Shown: positions 45,441-59,117, counted from the first letter of the stretch. The stretch is DNA of 64,000 nucleotides from Diogma glabrata (GCA_963693315.1 OY856187.1:974837-1038836); one strand, 5' to 3'. The notes: generated from the sequence alone by a model not told the origin. Numbers and translations are program-made.

Positions 45441-46506
45441 AAAAATATCAAATCCCGCTTAAACCAACCTAAAGCATAGGTAAACCAAATCATCTTATCC
45501 TAAACATAATACTAATCTAAACCACAAGTTAATCAAACAAATGTAATACTAACTTAAACCATAACCCAATCAACAAACCTATCCTAAACCCAATATTAAC
45601 TTAAACCATAAGCCAATCGTACCAACTTATCCTAAACCTAATACTAGCCTTAACCATAAGTCAAATCTAAACAATTTATATTTGCAATTTATACAACATA
45701 CAAGAAACATAATAATCGAAAAACAATAATCTTATTACCAATACTGATTCCGATCAATAATCAGTACAATCAATAAAAATAATAATTCTAAAATCATTAA
45801 TCTTAAATAATCATTACCATAAAATACATATTATATTAAGACAATAATTTTAAGATACGCAAGCTATCAATTTTCCAATCAAAACATAATTTTTAACAGA
45901 AACAAAAACAAATAGTTTGCGACAAATTTTATTTACTATACAACTATGTGTTCATATTTCATAACATTTATTTACATTATTTTTCAAGTTCAACTTTATT
46001 TTTAAGCATAAATAATCATTAGCATAAATACATATTATATTTAGACAATAACTTTAAGATACGCAAGCAATCAAAACGTAACGAAAAGTTTAACAAAAAT
46101 GAAAACAAATAATTTACCATATATCGTCGTTCACTCAAAACGTAATCATACAGAATTAATTATACAGAAACAAGTAATCTAACTTGACGGCCCAAAAATA
46201 ATTGTAAACCGTCTAAATTTATTAAATATTTATAGTACATAGCATGGATTAAACAAAATTAAATTAATATAAATACATATTATTATAATACAAATTATAA
46301 TTATAAGGGCCCCTCTTAATTTTATTACGACGATAAAAACATAATTTATTCAATATTTATAAGATAAGACTAAGATAACGTTACTCACTTATTTTTTTTT
46401 TCTCTTTCCTTTTTCTCAAAAGCAAACATAATTTGGTAAAATTTTGTGTTCATCGTTAACTAGCTCTAACGATGAAAACAAAATTTTTTATTCCGTGGGG
46501 GAGGAA

Positions 46507-47495
46507 TGTAGTAAAACAAATTACATAGTTTTCCTACAACAACCTCTCAAAGTATATTCGCAATATCTTCTAAATTCCTACCCATGAATATAAAAACAAT
46601 TGACCTAAAACTCTATTAAAATTGAAAACAAATATTTCATAACCTACCTTTTAATTACCTTTTTCTGGGTTATTTTAAAATATTTTTTAATATCGTTTAA
46701 TTTAAATAAAATCAATTCGCGACATTGGCATTAAATAAAATTTAATTAAAACAAAATCAGTAGGTCAGTTGTTTCGATTTCAAAAACAATAATCAACGAG
46801 TAATCATTTTTTTAATTATATAAGTAATATTTTAATGAATAATCGGACAGTCGTTCAGTAGCAATTATTTAATTAATTTAAGAAGAGTCAATTTTAAAAA
46901 ACCAATCAAGCGGTCCGAGTCAATTTTACAACAAGTGAGTCAGTAAAACTTAAAAATTCAGTCAGTTTTCACAAAAATAAATAAAATCAGTCATTTCGGT
47001 TATATCTTTAAAAAGTACAAATCAAGAAAGTCGTTCAGAATATAACTAGCAATAAAATATTACCTAAATTATACGTTACATGTTCATCAGTTGAATGTCG
47101 TGAAAGTGAACAAAAAATCTACTACGGTTTTCTAAAATACAATAAATAGTTTATAAGTTAAAAGTTTCTGAAAATTTTGAACTATCTGTTAATGTTAATT
47201 ATAAACTAGAACATAAGTGATTGTGTAACTAAAAAACAAATATAAACTAGAATTCCGTTACATCTTTTGTATTAAATAACAGTGCCCAAACGATTCCACA
47301 ACACCGTTAATAATATAAGTAGTGGATCATCAAACAAAATATTATAGTACTACATAACGGCATCTTCATTTTACTAAATAGTGTACAAACAAATATTACA
47401 CTACATTTCATAATTTAGTAGTGACAGACTAAACAACAGTTGCACTACAATTTAATTACTAAGTAGTGTTAAGAGGAAACCCCTTTGGCACTACA
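46507..47495 (+). repeat. LTR 3 (type B)
   Basis: It is 989 bp. It shares the first 390 bp or so with LTR 1, then has B-specific sequence from AGTCAATTTTAAAAAACC and ends CCCTTTGGCACTACA. The flanking CTCA (47496-47499) matches the left TSD. Confidence 0.85.
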
Positions 47496-47535
47496 CTCAA
47501 CACTTGACGCGTAACAATCAGATACGCACGATCCC

Positions 47536-47653
47536 TATAGCTTAACTTCAATAATTATATTATCAAAATGTCTGATATCAGCAATATAAAAGAATTTATT
47601 TATATTGCTGATATCAGACATTTTGATAATATAATTATTGAAGTTAAGCTATA
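47536..47653. mobile_element. 110-bp perfect palindrome inserted with TATA duplication
   Basis: The inverted repeat has 55-bp arms (47536-47590 and 47599-47653) around the 8-base spacer AGAATTTA, with no mismatch seen. The inserted part, 47540-47649, starts GCTTAACTTC and ends GAAGTTAAGC and is flanked by TATA on both sides. The related repeat at 34258-34356 has the uninterrupted site (complement reads CCCTATACTC), which shows this is an insertion. It looks like a foldback MITE. Confidence 0.8.
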
Positions 47654-47812
47654 TTCTACGAAAATTTCAACAAACGTCAAATGCATAGCATGTTTGATTG
47701 AAAAACTATGGGTTTCTATTGATTAAAAATCTGTATCGAAATGAAAATCTGTATCGAAATGTATATCATTATAAAATGGATTTTGGCCTTATAAGTGTAT
47801 TTTTATAGTACT

Positions 47813-47920
47813 GCAGCCAAATTCTGTAATTGTGAAGCGGTGAAGTGATAAGTTTTTTAATGAAAAGAAACGAAGAAATTTTTATCACTTCACCGCTTCA
47901 CAGTTACAGAATTTGGCTGC
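47813..47920. mobile_element. 108-bp MITE with about 39-bp inverted repeats
   Basis: The left arm GCAGCCAAATTCTGTAATTG then TGAAGCGGTGAAGTGATAA pairs with the right arm ending CAGAATTTGGCTGC, with one mismatch seen. Only about 30 bases of AT-rich sequence separate the arms. It is the compact form of the family also seen at 699/7809 and 14024. Confidence 0.8.
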
Positions 47921-48221
47921 TGGTGTAGAAAAATATGTTGTCATTTCACATCTTGTATTACAGATTTGTTTCTTGTTAATATATATTCCATCAAACATAG
48001 AAAAACTTAACAATTTTTCATTATATATTAATATTACTATGTAAAAAAATTACAATAATATTTATTCATTTGCTTACAAACTATTTGAAAAACTAAAAAA
48101 ATCATTTCAGTAAAAAATAATGCGATTTTCGAACTGCTTTATTGTTTTGTTCTAAAAAAATTTGGATTTGTTTTGTATTAATTTATGTGTCATAAAATAA
48201 ATTCTTAATATTAGGAATATG
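47921..48221. other. Downstream flank of Ssk, AT-rich
   Basis: It probably contains the Ssk 3' UTR on the minus strand. Many AATAAA-like words occur in this AT-rich DNA, so the poly(A) site cannot be fixed. Confidence 0.4.
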
Positions 48222-49523
48222 TTATTTTTGATATTTAGAAAAATGAATAAATGATAAAACTGTATCAACTAGGTATAAAGCGCCGGATAATACACACAAT
48301 GCTCCTAATGCTAAACCAACCTAAAATATTCAATTTTATTACTTTAAAGTTTATATTCATTACATTCATTTATTTACTTGTCTTTCTGCTGCAACATGGA
48401 GGAAATCGTAATCTGCCATATATCCATGCCAATAATGTATGCATGTTCCACCAACAGCAATCCACATAAATGTTCCAACCACATTCATAATTGTGTCAGA
48501 TAACTCTCTTTTATGTTTTGTTGTACCAAAACCAAAGGAAATTAATTGCACTGAAGTATAGATCATATAACCAACAAAAACACCTGATGCAACAATCTCA
48601 ACATCAGGGCTTTTTTCTTCATTTAAATTCCATGTTCCTCCAATGCCAAGAAAATCACCTCCATATCCGGTTCGGTAAAGGATCAAAACGATTATATTCA
48701 AAATCTATTTACGAAATAAAAAAATTCTAAAGTTATTTATATGTTTTTCACTTTAACTTTTTGAAAATAAAATTACTATTTCTAACTGTTAAAATTATAC
48801 GCAATTTTTGGTTTAACTAAGTTTAACTATTTTTAAGTTGTTTTTATTCTAATTAAAAACCTATTTAATGTATGACAACTAGTGTAAAGGATATTCATTT
48901 GTTTGACTCATGTCACAAGTTTGGTCTAGCAAACAAAGTTTTAAACTAATAATTTGTACTAAAATATTAAGCGTCTTTGGCATTTTTGTTGATTTATATT
49001 TTAAACGATTGTATACAATGAAAATTGGCATTTAATTCATTAAATGTTAACCAAACCCTTTTCTAAAACCTAAACCTTAACCGCCAAAATATTGATGAAA
49101 TAAAAAACTTTAACTACAATGTCTCAATTTTTTGATAAATAAATGCTTACAGCTTAAGAAAAGCAATTTGAATATTTATAAAACCTCATGCCACACCTTA
49201 TAGAATAGGGGGTTAAATTAGTACATAAAAGGTTGATTATTTTTTATCAAAAAACACACACTGTTGACTGTAGCATACTGTATTTATTATGTACTTCTAC
49301 GTAAATTACATATTTTGATTTTGCAATCAATTTTAATAATTTAATCGGGTGTGGCTTTAAAGCTTACTGCCGACAGAATTGATCTATTTTACTTATTTTA
49401 ATATAATTATAATTACACTTTAGTTTAAATTTTATATGCATAATTAATTCTTTTTGTCCTTTTTTTTCTCACCACTTTAAAAACTTTAACAAAAATAGAT
49501 GCAATCGTTTCAGCGGACACCAT
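48222..49523 (-). CDS. Ssk: Snakeskin, smooth septate junction membrane protein (3 exons)
   Basis: The exons on the minus strand are 49523-49473 (17 codons, starts MVSAETIASIFVKVFK), 48704-48378 (109 codons) and 48320-48222 (32 codons plus TAA at 48222-48224). Intron 1 is GTGAGA...AAATAG (768 nt) and intron 2 is GTAAAT...TTTTAG (57 nt); all junctions are phase 0. The 158-residue product is close to the 162 of Drosophila Ssk. Its signature is LYRTGYGGDFLGIGGTWNLN, TTKHKRELSDTIMNVVGTFM and HYWHGYMADYDFL. Hydrophobic segments at about 8-27, 54-77, 87-107 and 127-150 give four membrane spans with short cytosolic ends. In flies Ssk works with Mesh and Tsp2A to build the smooth septate junctions of midgut and Malpighian tubule epithelium. 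No stop or frameshift was seen, so the gene looks functional despite the surrounding TEs. Confidence 0.93.
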
Positions 49524-50270
49524 GTTTCAAATTTATTAATTGTTTTTTAAATAAGACAATATAGTTGAAATTTACTATTCCTGTCGTAACAGATTTATTT
49601 TAAACGTTATCACAACTTTAAAATTCGATTTGAAGTAATATTCACCTGTAAGTTTTGAAAGTTTTTCACAATACATACTGATAAAACAAAAAATAGGTCT
49701 TATCTTATCATGTTGTTTTTTTAATTTTTTATATCATAGGTAACACTTTTTTTTTCTTTAGTAAATTGTATTAGTTTTGAAATAATCACGATGTGTATGA
49801 TTAATAGAACGATTTTTGTTGGGTTTGGCGAATACGATTTTATGTTATCAAATAAATAGAATAAAAATGATGTCATTGTAGTAAATATTCAGATAACAGT
49901 AGAAACGTTCACTTCCAAGTAAACTCTTAACACTTTTGTTGAGGCCGATTAACTTTCAGCTCATATTAGGGGTTTAAAATCCCGTAATATGAGAAGTTAA
50001 ACCAAAAACTTTGTTTAAACTTTACATTTGAAGGACTAGATCAAAATATTGCCGGCAACCAACTCGATCCTTAAGAGCGCCGTTTACCGAAGCTAACTTA
50101 GAAGGTTGTTATTGATAGTTTGGGCGTAGATCATGCCCAAAAATAGCAATCCTTGGAACAAATACAACCTACCCATTTTTGTGTAATCAATGTTTTGTAT
50201 AACTTGAGTTTGGTGTTAGTTTACACATACGGAGATCTAAGAAGAGGTTTAATTGAGTAGAAAGTTAGAG
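49524..50270. other. Upstream flank of Ssk; no other gene seen
   Basis: AT-rich; the Ssk promoter and 5' UTR should be in the first part. A modest inverted repeat (CTCATATTAGGG...CCCGTAATATGAG) lies at 49960-49993. No protein or RNA gene was recognised. Confidence 0.4.
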
Positions 50271-50483
50271 CTATGACCCTAAATATTTAAAAGATTCAGC
50301 TCCCTCAATTCGATCGTCGCAGTACATCAAATGTTTCTCTTCAACCTCTCTTGAAACATTCATATGTTTGGTTTTATCGTAAGCAATTTGCAGACCAATT
50401 TGTCTAGTACCACTCTCAAGCGATTTAAAAGTCTCACTCATAACAGGTTCACTTCGGCCAAAGATGACAATATCATCAACGTA
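50271..50483 (-). pseudogene. RTE-type LINE reverse transcriptase fragment
   Basis: The minus-strand frame begins YVDDIVIFGRSEPVMSETFK and continues IGLQIAYDKTKHMNVSRE, ending FKYLGS and a stop at 50271-50273. YVDD is RT motif C. The GLxIxxxKTKxMxxSR and FxYLGS motifs that follow are characteristic of RTE-like LINE RTs. Only about 70 residues remain. Confidence 0.8.
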
Positions 50484-50996
50484 AGTAGAGATTATTTTCG
50501 AGAATTATTTTCCTCGATTTCTCAAGAATTCCCTATAGATTTTTATTTCTCCTTAAGAAATTTTGTTTTATTTCACGAGAATTTGAGAAAAGTTAAAGAC
50601 AAACAAAAATCACTCATTAAATTTTTTAAACCCTAAATTTAAATTTTTTAAAACTCACTAAGCTTCTCCTGCAGTCAGCGCAACCTTTCTACAATTTTAC
50701 GAAGGTTTCTGTCAGAATAATTCATTGAATTAGATGGGGAATCATGTTTTATTTAATAAACTAAAATTTTTAATTAGAATATAACAAACACTTTAACTGT
50801 TTTATTATGATAAAACAATAATTAAATATTAAGAGTGAGGACTCCGTTATCGATATGATAAGAATGATGAATCATTGACGAACTATTAAAATATTCTTTT
50901 TTTCCGCATACGTTCCATAAAGGAACGTAATTTTTATGGCCGAATTTCCCTTGAAGACTTAATTTAATCGATTAGTTTTGTATTGGTGACCTAATT
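50484..50996. other. AT-rich DNA, no gene seen
   Basis: The ORF at 50364-50636 is the antisense shadow of the RT fragment plus AT-rich sequence. Nothing else was recognised. Confidence 0.4.
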
Positions 50997-51001
50997 GAGG
51001 A

Positions 51002-53062
<2,061 letters not shown>

Positions 53063-53064
<2 letters not shown>

Positions 53065-53457
53065 TTAATTTCTCAACTTACATTGCCACAACATCTTATT
53101 TCACAAACATATTTTATGTCCAATTTCATGTTCGATTATATTTCATGTCTACGAAATAATTACTATCCAGTATCAAATGTTTCTAGCCCAAAATTTTTCG
53201 CATTATATGTTTGTGAAAAAATTGGGCAGAAAAATGTATGAAAATCGTTCAATGTCCACACTTAAGGATTTTTTGACATACTTAAACTTAATGCAATGAT
53301 CAAAATGCTGGTCTTACATATAAATATACCAACCATCCTAATTCCTGTACGTTCAATGTTATTAAAGCCGCGTTCGATTTGATTGAAGCAACTAAAATAA
53401 CAGAAAAATCTATGCAATTTTTGTTGTTTTTCAGTCAAAACCAACGCAACACACCTA
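53063..53457. other. AT-rich DNA, no gene seen
   Basis: No coding or repeat signal was recognised up to the CTA flank of the next element. Confidence 0.4.
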
Positions 53458-55466
53458 TAGTCGAGGAAAATTAGCTTCAAAATCCGTAAAACTTCTAAGT
53501 CCTCAGGGACAGCTCCGATTTTGATGATTTTTTTTTAAAATGTGTGTTTTTATATATTATTTGAAATCAGAAACATTACAATGTGCGCAATTAAATATTT
53601 ATGTTGTTTAAACAATATAAACAAAATTTATGAACAAATTATTTTTTTAACAAAATTTATGCAATAAAAGAATTGTTATGTTCAAATTTATAGAAAATTT
53701 CATTTAATAATAACATAAAAATATGGTATTATAAGAGTAGCAAAATATGTACACGCTATGTCTAACTTCAGTATATACATTTGTCATTAATATAGAGACT
53801 TTGCTGTGTTTTACGCACAGACACGTTTTCCGCTCCGAATTCTTTGAACCTTGTCCGATTAACATGAAATTTGGTGAGTAGTTTAGGAATGGCTCAAGTA
53901 ACGAAAGTGGCATAGCGCTGATGTGCCCTTATATCCTGGGGTGGATTCCACCCCTTCTCGAGGGCGGAGCATTTTTCACTCAAAGTAACCCCAAAAATAG
54001 ATAAAAGTACACATTTGAAGTATAGAATGTTGTATAAGGTTTTTTCGATAGATCGATATTTTTCGAGTTATTTGCGATTGAAAACTTATATTGTTCGTTG
54101 AAAAACGCATGGTTTTTGATAGTTTTTCGAAAATAACTCTTAAACTTAGCGTTCTCTCAAAAATTTGGTAATCAACAAAAATGAAACTTAAAAAAACCAA
54201 GAGATTGTTATTTTTATGAGGGTTGTAGGTCCAAAATGAAGCAAGTTATGGTTCAATGACGGACATTTTTTTAACGACTTGGTTCGAAGAATTCAACGTT
54301 AAATAACGGAAAAGTAATGCATTTTTCGGACAAAACTGTCATACTTTTCTTAATGATTGGAAAGGCGTTTAAAATGGGCACTAGTTCAAGTCGTTTGCAT
54401 TAAAAAAAACCAAGCTATGATGCGGGCATCTCGAATTCAAAATAGAAACTCAGCGTTAAAATTTCGGTCACTCCTAATAGAATTTATATTGACCATAGGC
54501 CATAGCCCCTTTACAACTAGCTGTATTTTAGTGTTACCTATGTGATCCAGAAGTTTTGCTAGATTAGAATACGTATTTTCCAAAAAAAGTTTGATAATAA
54601 TGAAAAATGAATTTTCAAATTTCCTAAGAAAGTACCTTCTGTTCAAAATAACTCTAAAACTAACAAATATACGTAAAAAAATTCTCCAGACAAACGTAGG
54701 TTTTTTCTTAACTAAAAATTGGTTTAATTTTATTTTCTGTGGGATAAAAAATACCAAAGATATAACTGTTTCAAGTTTGCATTATAGTGCACGGATCACT
54801 CCTTTCGAGTCGTTCAACCCTTAACAATTTGAAGGTGAAGGGTTTAGACATGTTGGAATATATATCATCTTATAGCTTTGAAAGAACCTATAAATCGAGT
54901 TTTTAATGGAAGTTGTAACTTTAAAATTGAGAGAGTTATGTTACTATGAATCATACATGTTCAACTCATATAATTTAAATTATATGAAAATAGGACTTTA
55001 TTTTTTTTGTGGGATTATGGAAATGCTTATTCATTATATGGGGACTTCTCTGCCCTTTAATCATCGAATTAAAATTATCAAATTTCCTGAATTTATAGTT
55101 TACACTTTCTGAATTTAGAATTATATATTTTCATATTTAAATGTAAAATAAATACAAAATAATTTATAATTGTTTACAATTTTTTTCTTACAATATTCGT
55201 ATAATTTAAAGCTTTTAAAAATTAAAAAAGAAAACAAAACAAATTTTTTAAATTATACTATTTAAAAGTTAAAAAATACCATGACAAAATTCTTTCTCTC
55301 CATAAATTATGTTTTTATTATTTAAACAATATAAATATTTAATTGCGCACATTGTAATGTTTCTGATTTCAAATAATATATAAAAACACACATTTTAAAA
55401 AAAAAATCATCAAAATCGGAGCTGTCCCTGAGGACTTAAAAGTTAAAACCTAATTTTCCTCGACTA
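53458..55466. mobile_element. 2-kb non-coding DNA element with long inverted termini
   Basis: The left end TAGTCGAGGAAAATTAGCTT and the right end CCTAATTTTCCTCGACTA are inverted repeats. Homology continues inward for about 150-180 bp (for example AGTCCTCAGGGACAGCTCCG and its complement at about 55417-55436). CTA lies outside both ends (53455-53457 and 55467-55469), a possible 3-bp TSD. The interior has no credible ORF. A GC-rich patch reads CCTGGGGTGGATTCCACCCC at 53936-53955. It is non-autonomous and the superfamily is undetermined. Confidence 0.75.
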
Positions 55467-56163
55467 CTAATATCACTTAAACTATAAACATTTTCAAGCA
55501 AAAAATATTCAAATTTTTATTGATGTCCTTTACCAAAACAATGCATTAGTAATCAACTTTTATTTTATAATAAATAATTTTTTATATTTACCAAGGAAAT
55601 TGAATTAAACTTTCCAAGTTCCAAGAAAGTAAAAGGTGACCAAGTTCAACATTGTTTCGGTGATGCAGGTCTCTTCAACCGCATCGGATTTGTAAAGAAG
55701 TCATATTTTAGCACAAATTTATTCAAATAAAAATCAATAAAATAATTAATAAAGACAAAACACTTAAACTTTTTTCTGAGTATACTTGTGTTTTGAATAG
55801 CTGTCGATCTAGTTTGAGGTCCGTTATTTAAGGTTTTAACCTGTTGAAAGAAGTTACGCGATTGATGTTTCTTATTGAAGCTTTCAATCTCTTCAATTTC
55901 TCAATTTCTCTTCAATTTCTCTCAATCAATTTCTCGAGAAAAATTGTCGAGAATCTCGAGATTTAACAAACCACCATAAATCATTCAATATTATTATTTT
56001 TAGTATTTTTTACTTAACAAAAATTGTTAATGTCAATCTGCATCACTTTCTGATTTTTAAATCTAGATGTCGATGCAAACAGTAATATCTAATACGAATT
56101 TGGGATAATATTATGTTATTTGTTATAAATATATTGGGAAAACCTATTTTTATTTCTATGGCA
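55467..56163. other. Left flank, probably 5' part of the outer hAT element
   Basis: Low-complexity TTTCTC/CTCGAG-rich sequence at 55880-55965 (TTCTCAATTTCTCTTCAATT; TCGAGAATCTCGAG) resembles that at 62600-62720, beyond the other half of the outer hAT. This suggests subterminal or terminal motifs of that element. Its exact end was not found. Confidence 0.4.
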
Positions 56164-56224
56164 AAATAACCTAAGATCACCAAAATGAAGGCTTTTAATG
56201 TAATGTTTACGATAGCAATTGATG
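56164..56224 (+). pseudogene. Outer hAT transposase, left piece
   Basis: The frame ending at 56224 leads to TIAID, and the codons of the AATTGATG target site are shared with the other side of the inserted hAT. Continuing at 61482 gives the hAT signature (I/L)DEWTS. On its own the piece is too short to classify. Confidence 0.55.
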
Positions 56225-56339
56225 CAGTGGCGTAGCTAGCATGGGTGGCACCCGGGGCGGATATTGTGGTGTCACCCCAAAAATAAAAACTGTCAATAAT
56301 AATAAAAAGCCGATAAACGTAATTTATAATTTTTTTTAA

Positions 56340-59117
56340 TTAATACAAATGAGCATTATTATTATAAGCCCGCAAGTAATTTTTAACTAATTTTAATTTG
56401 CTGAAACTCCTCTCACACGAAGTCACTAATACGCAAATAGTCATAAATAACTTTAGTGCGACCGTAAGATTCGGAAGAAATTCTAAAAAATCCCATTCTA
56501 CGATGAATTTCAAAAAGTCTAGGTACACCCAGTTAGAAACCTTTGTATCTCTATGAGGAGTTCTGTTGCCAATACCGCATCATAAAAACCAGTAAATTTT
56601 GATGCCGATAATTTTAACTCTTCACTGTTCGCCAAAAGCTAAGTGTTTGTCTGCACAACCTCGAACAATGAAGCTAAATCTTGAACTGACTTCAGTCTAG
56701 TTCGGAGCTCAACACTGAATCGGTCAAGACATTCCAACATGTCCTTTTTAAGTTGAGCTCTCAGTGTCAGTCCAACATCAGGTGCGAACTCACCACCCGT
56801 TCGTTTTTTGCGTTTTTATGACGAATTCGGCTTTCTATTGGAATGTCATAGTCCTCCGATTTTTTCGCAGCAAGATCTATTGTCTCTTTTACAATGAGAC
56901 TTCGTTATGAATTGACTCTATTTTTGTAGCTAATTGATCAATATTCAAGCCCGTGCTTTGCAATCCAATCTGAGCACAGATATTATTTCTCTTAGAATAT
57001 CATTCCAAAACAAAAGATAGCAAAGAAACAAAAAATCACATGCTGCATTGTTAAGGTTCTGTGCAGCGCCTCTAGTGTCTACATTTTCTTGTTGATCACT
57101 TAACTTCTCAATTTCAGCCACAATCCCATCAAAGTTTTCGGCCAATACTTTTACTGCAGCATAATGAGCACTCCAATGCGCTGTTAAGAGTATTTTAACA
57201 GTTGCTTTGTTGTGTTTAGCAAGTACTTCCCAGCGGCTAGTCGAAGCATAAAAACATGTAAAAATGGCTTCCACTGACGAGTGTTGGCCGTATAAATTAA
57301 TTGAATGATCTTTGCAGCCCACAAAAATTGCTTTGTTATTTTTTGCTTTAATAATAGCTTGCACTTCTCCATATATACTACTCATAACAGCTGCATTATC
57401 ATAACCTTTGGGAGCGACAATTCATAACATCTATACCATCATTTTCAAGATTTTTACACTGAAAAAAACATGTCCTATTTCCAATCGAAATGCAGTTGTC
57501 TCAACCTCACCGTGCGGGCAGATATGGCGAATCGAAATACGAGATTGATTCAACAACCGTACAATGATAAGCCGATGCAGTTGAGACAATCAGATGAAAT
57601 ATTTATGTGGAAATAAAATATAGTTCAATTAATCTCAAATACTTAAATTTTAAAATGAAAAATTCATGATATAAGGCCAAAGAAATATGTTTTCATGGAA
57701 ATAGTTATTAACTTTATTCAACAACTGTTATATTGGATAGCACTTTATATTTTAATTACACCTCATTCTGTTATCAGGAAAATGTTACTGAGTACTGAGT
57801 AGTTGTCCCAATCACAGTGAAATTGTTTGTAAATATCTTTTCTTTGCATGAATAATAAACTGCCATCTTCGAGATGAGGTTATCATTACTTCAATTTTTT
57901 TTCAGTGTAAGAATTTCATCGCTTAAATCAGCGGCTTTTTTCTACGTAAAGAAAAAAATCCAAGGAATACTTTCTTGATTTCCACTTTACTACCATCAAT
58001 TTTCACATAACGAATCACTTCTGACATTTGATCAATATGTGAAATGTCAGGTGTGCTATCAAACATAATTCCAAAATATTTAACCGATTTAATTTCGTTG
58101 ACAAGCTTAAACTTTACGTGGATCGCTAAAACATTTATGAACTCATTTTGTATATCTGGTGACAAATATGATACTTTTGGTGATTTACTATGCTCCAAAT
58201 TCAAAATGTGTTCTTTTAACACTACATCATACTTTGACAATAGTTTGGTTAGTTCTAAGAAATTGCCTTTATTTGAAGAACTTTGTCCTTCATCATGTCC
58301 ATGAAATGCTGGGTTTTGTTTAGATAAAAACAAAGTTTTATCCAATAATCTTGATAAAAGATGTTTCCACTTCTGTTTTTTATTGTATATTAATTGCAAG
58401 GCTGCGTCTCGCATCGTTTTATGAATTTTTAACCTCATTTCCAAAGTTTTCCACTTTTCAAAATTCTCCAGATGTTCATTTGAAGTTTCATGCTCGGCCA
58501 CTTTGGGGATTTAGTTTCCACCGCTTCTGATATCCAGTAGTAAATGTTGATTTTGTATTATTATTATTGGTGACAGCAAATACACGACAACAGAAGCAAT
58601 ACAGGACGCAAGTTATTATTTACAGGAGAATAAACAATCCATGGCCGTAGAATTTTTTCACCATTATTCATCATTTTATAAAACCATTCTTTAGAAAGAT
58701 GGCGAACATCACCTTTTATGTCCAACCCGTGTCTAGATATAGTAACAAACGACCCTTCTCTATTTTAAAATGTTCACTTTCTTTTTTTATGATTTCAATG
58801 CGAACATTACCAAAGACGAGTATATTCCAATGTGATACATCTCTTAAGTCCTGAAGTGATTCACCCATGCAAATACTGTCTTCGATAGTAGAAGCATTAG
58901 CGGCATTATCACTGTCATTTTCATTATTCCTTTCTAATTCGTCATCATAGGTTATCATTATTAATTCTGTATTGTTGCTGTTACTTTCCGAAGATGAGCC
59001 AATATTCTCTGAAACATTCGTTGCATCAACGTGATAATCAGTTTCTTTTGATGAACCTTGGATATCATCGGGTTTTGTAACATATTTATAGATTTGGTCT
59101 TTCTCTGCTGGAACCAA
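56340..59117 (-). pseudogene. hAT transposase, ZMYM1-like, frameshifted and interrupted
   Basis: From the N-terminus: an acidic Asp/Asn/Ser-rich region (59117-58716); a TTF-type zinc domain near 58690-58560 (RHLSKEWFYKMMNNGEKILR, CICCHQ), reached by a frameshift; then ETSNEHLENFEKWKTLEMRL and a DUF4371-like segment with YFGIMFDSTPDISHIDQMSE (58501-57923). The MITE at 57457-57907 interrupts, and the protein resumes with the YDNAAVMSS block, CKDHSINLYGQHSS and SRWEVLAKHN (57400-56945). The hAT dimerisation end is VLVTSCERSFSKLKLVKNYL (56528-56340). Domain order matches animal hAT proteins annotated as zinc finger MYM-type protein 1-like. Several frameshifts and stops make it inactive. Confidence 0.85.
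57457..57907 (-). mobile_element. 451-bp TA-flanked MITE, copy 2, inside hAT transposase
   Basis: Ends CACTGAAAAAAAC... and ...TTTTTTTTCAGTG with TA at 57455-57456 and 57908-57909; reverse-oriented homologue of 21287-21733. Removing it with one TA makes the transposase frame continuous across the site (DEIL into KNLEND). Confidence 0.88.

Larger units (their letters stand above)
34685..47495 (+). mobile_element. Composite gag-only LTR retrotransposon (LTR-gag-LTR-gag-LTR)
   Basis: Three LTRs (34685-35724, 40461-42101, 46507-47495) bracket two internal regions. A 4-bp repeat CTCA lies just outside the outer LTRs (34681-34684 and 47496-47499). Both internal regions start with a TTTGGCGCAGCCGGTTA primer site, like the tRNA-Ser type used by insect gypsy-group elements, and end with a GTGGGGGAGGAA polypurine tract. 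Each has one gag-like ORF and no protease, RT or integrase, so mobility would need a helper. The single outer TSD and unlike outer LTRs suggest one insertion of a recombinant DNA copy. Confidence 0.85.
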
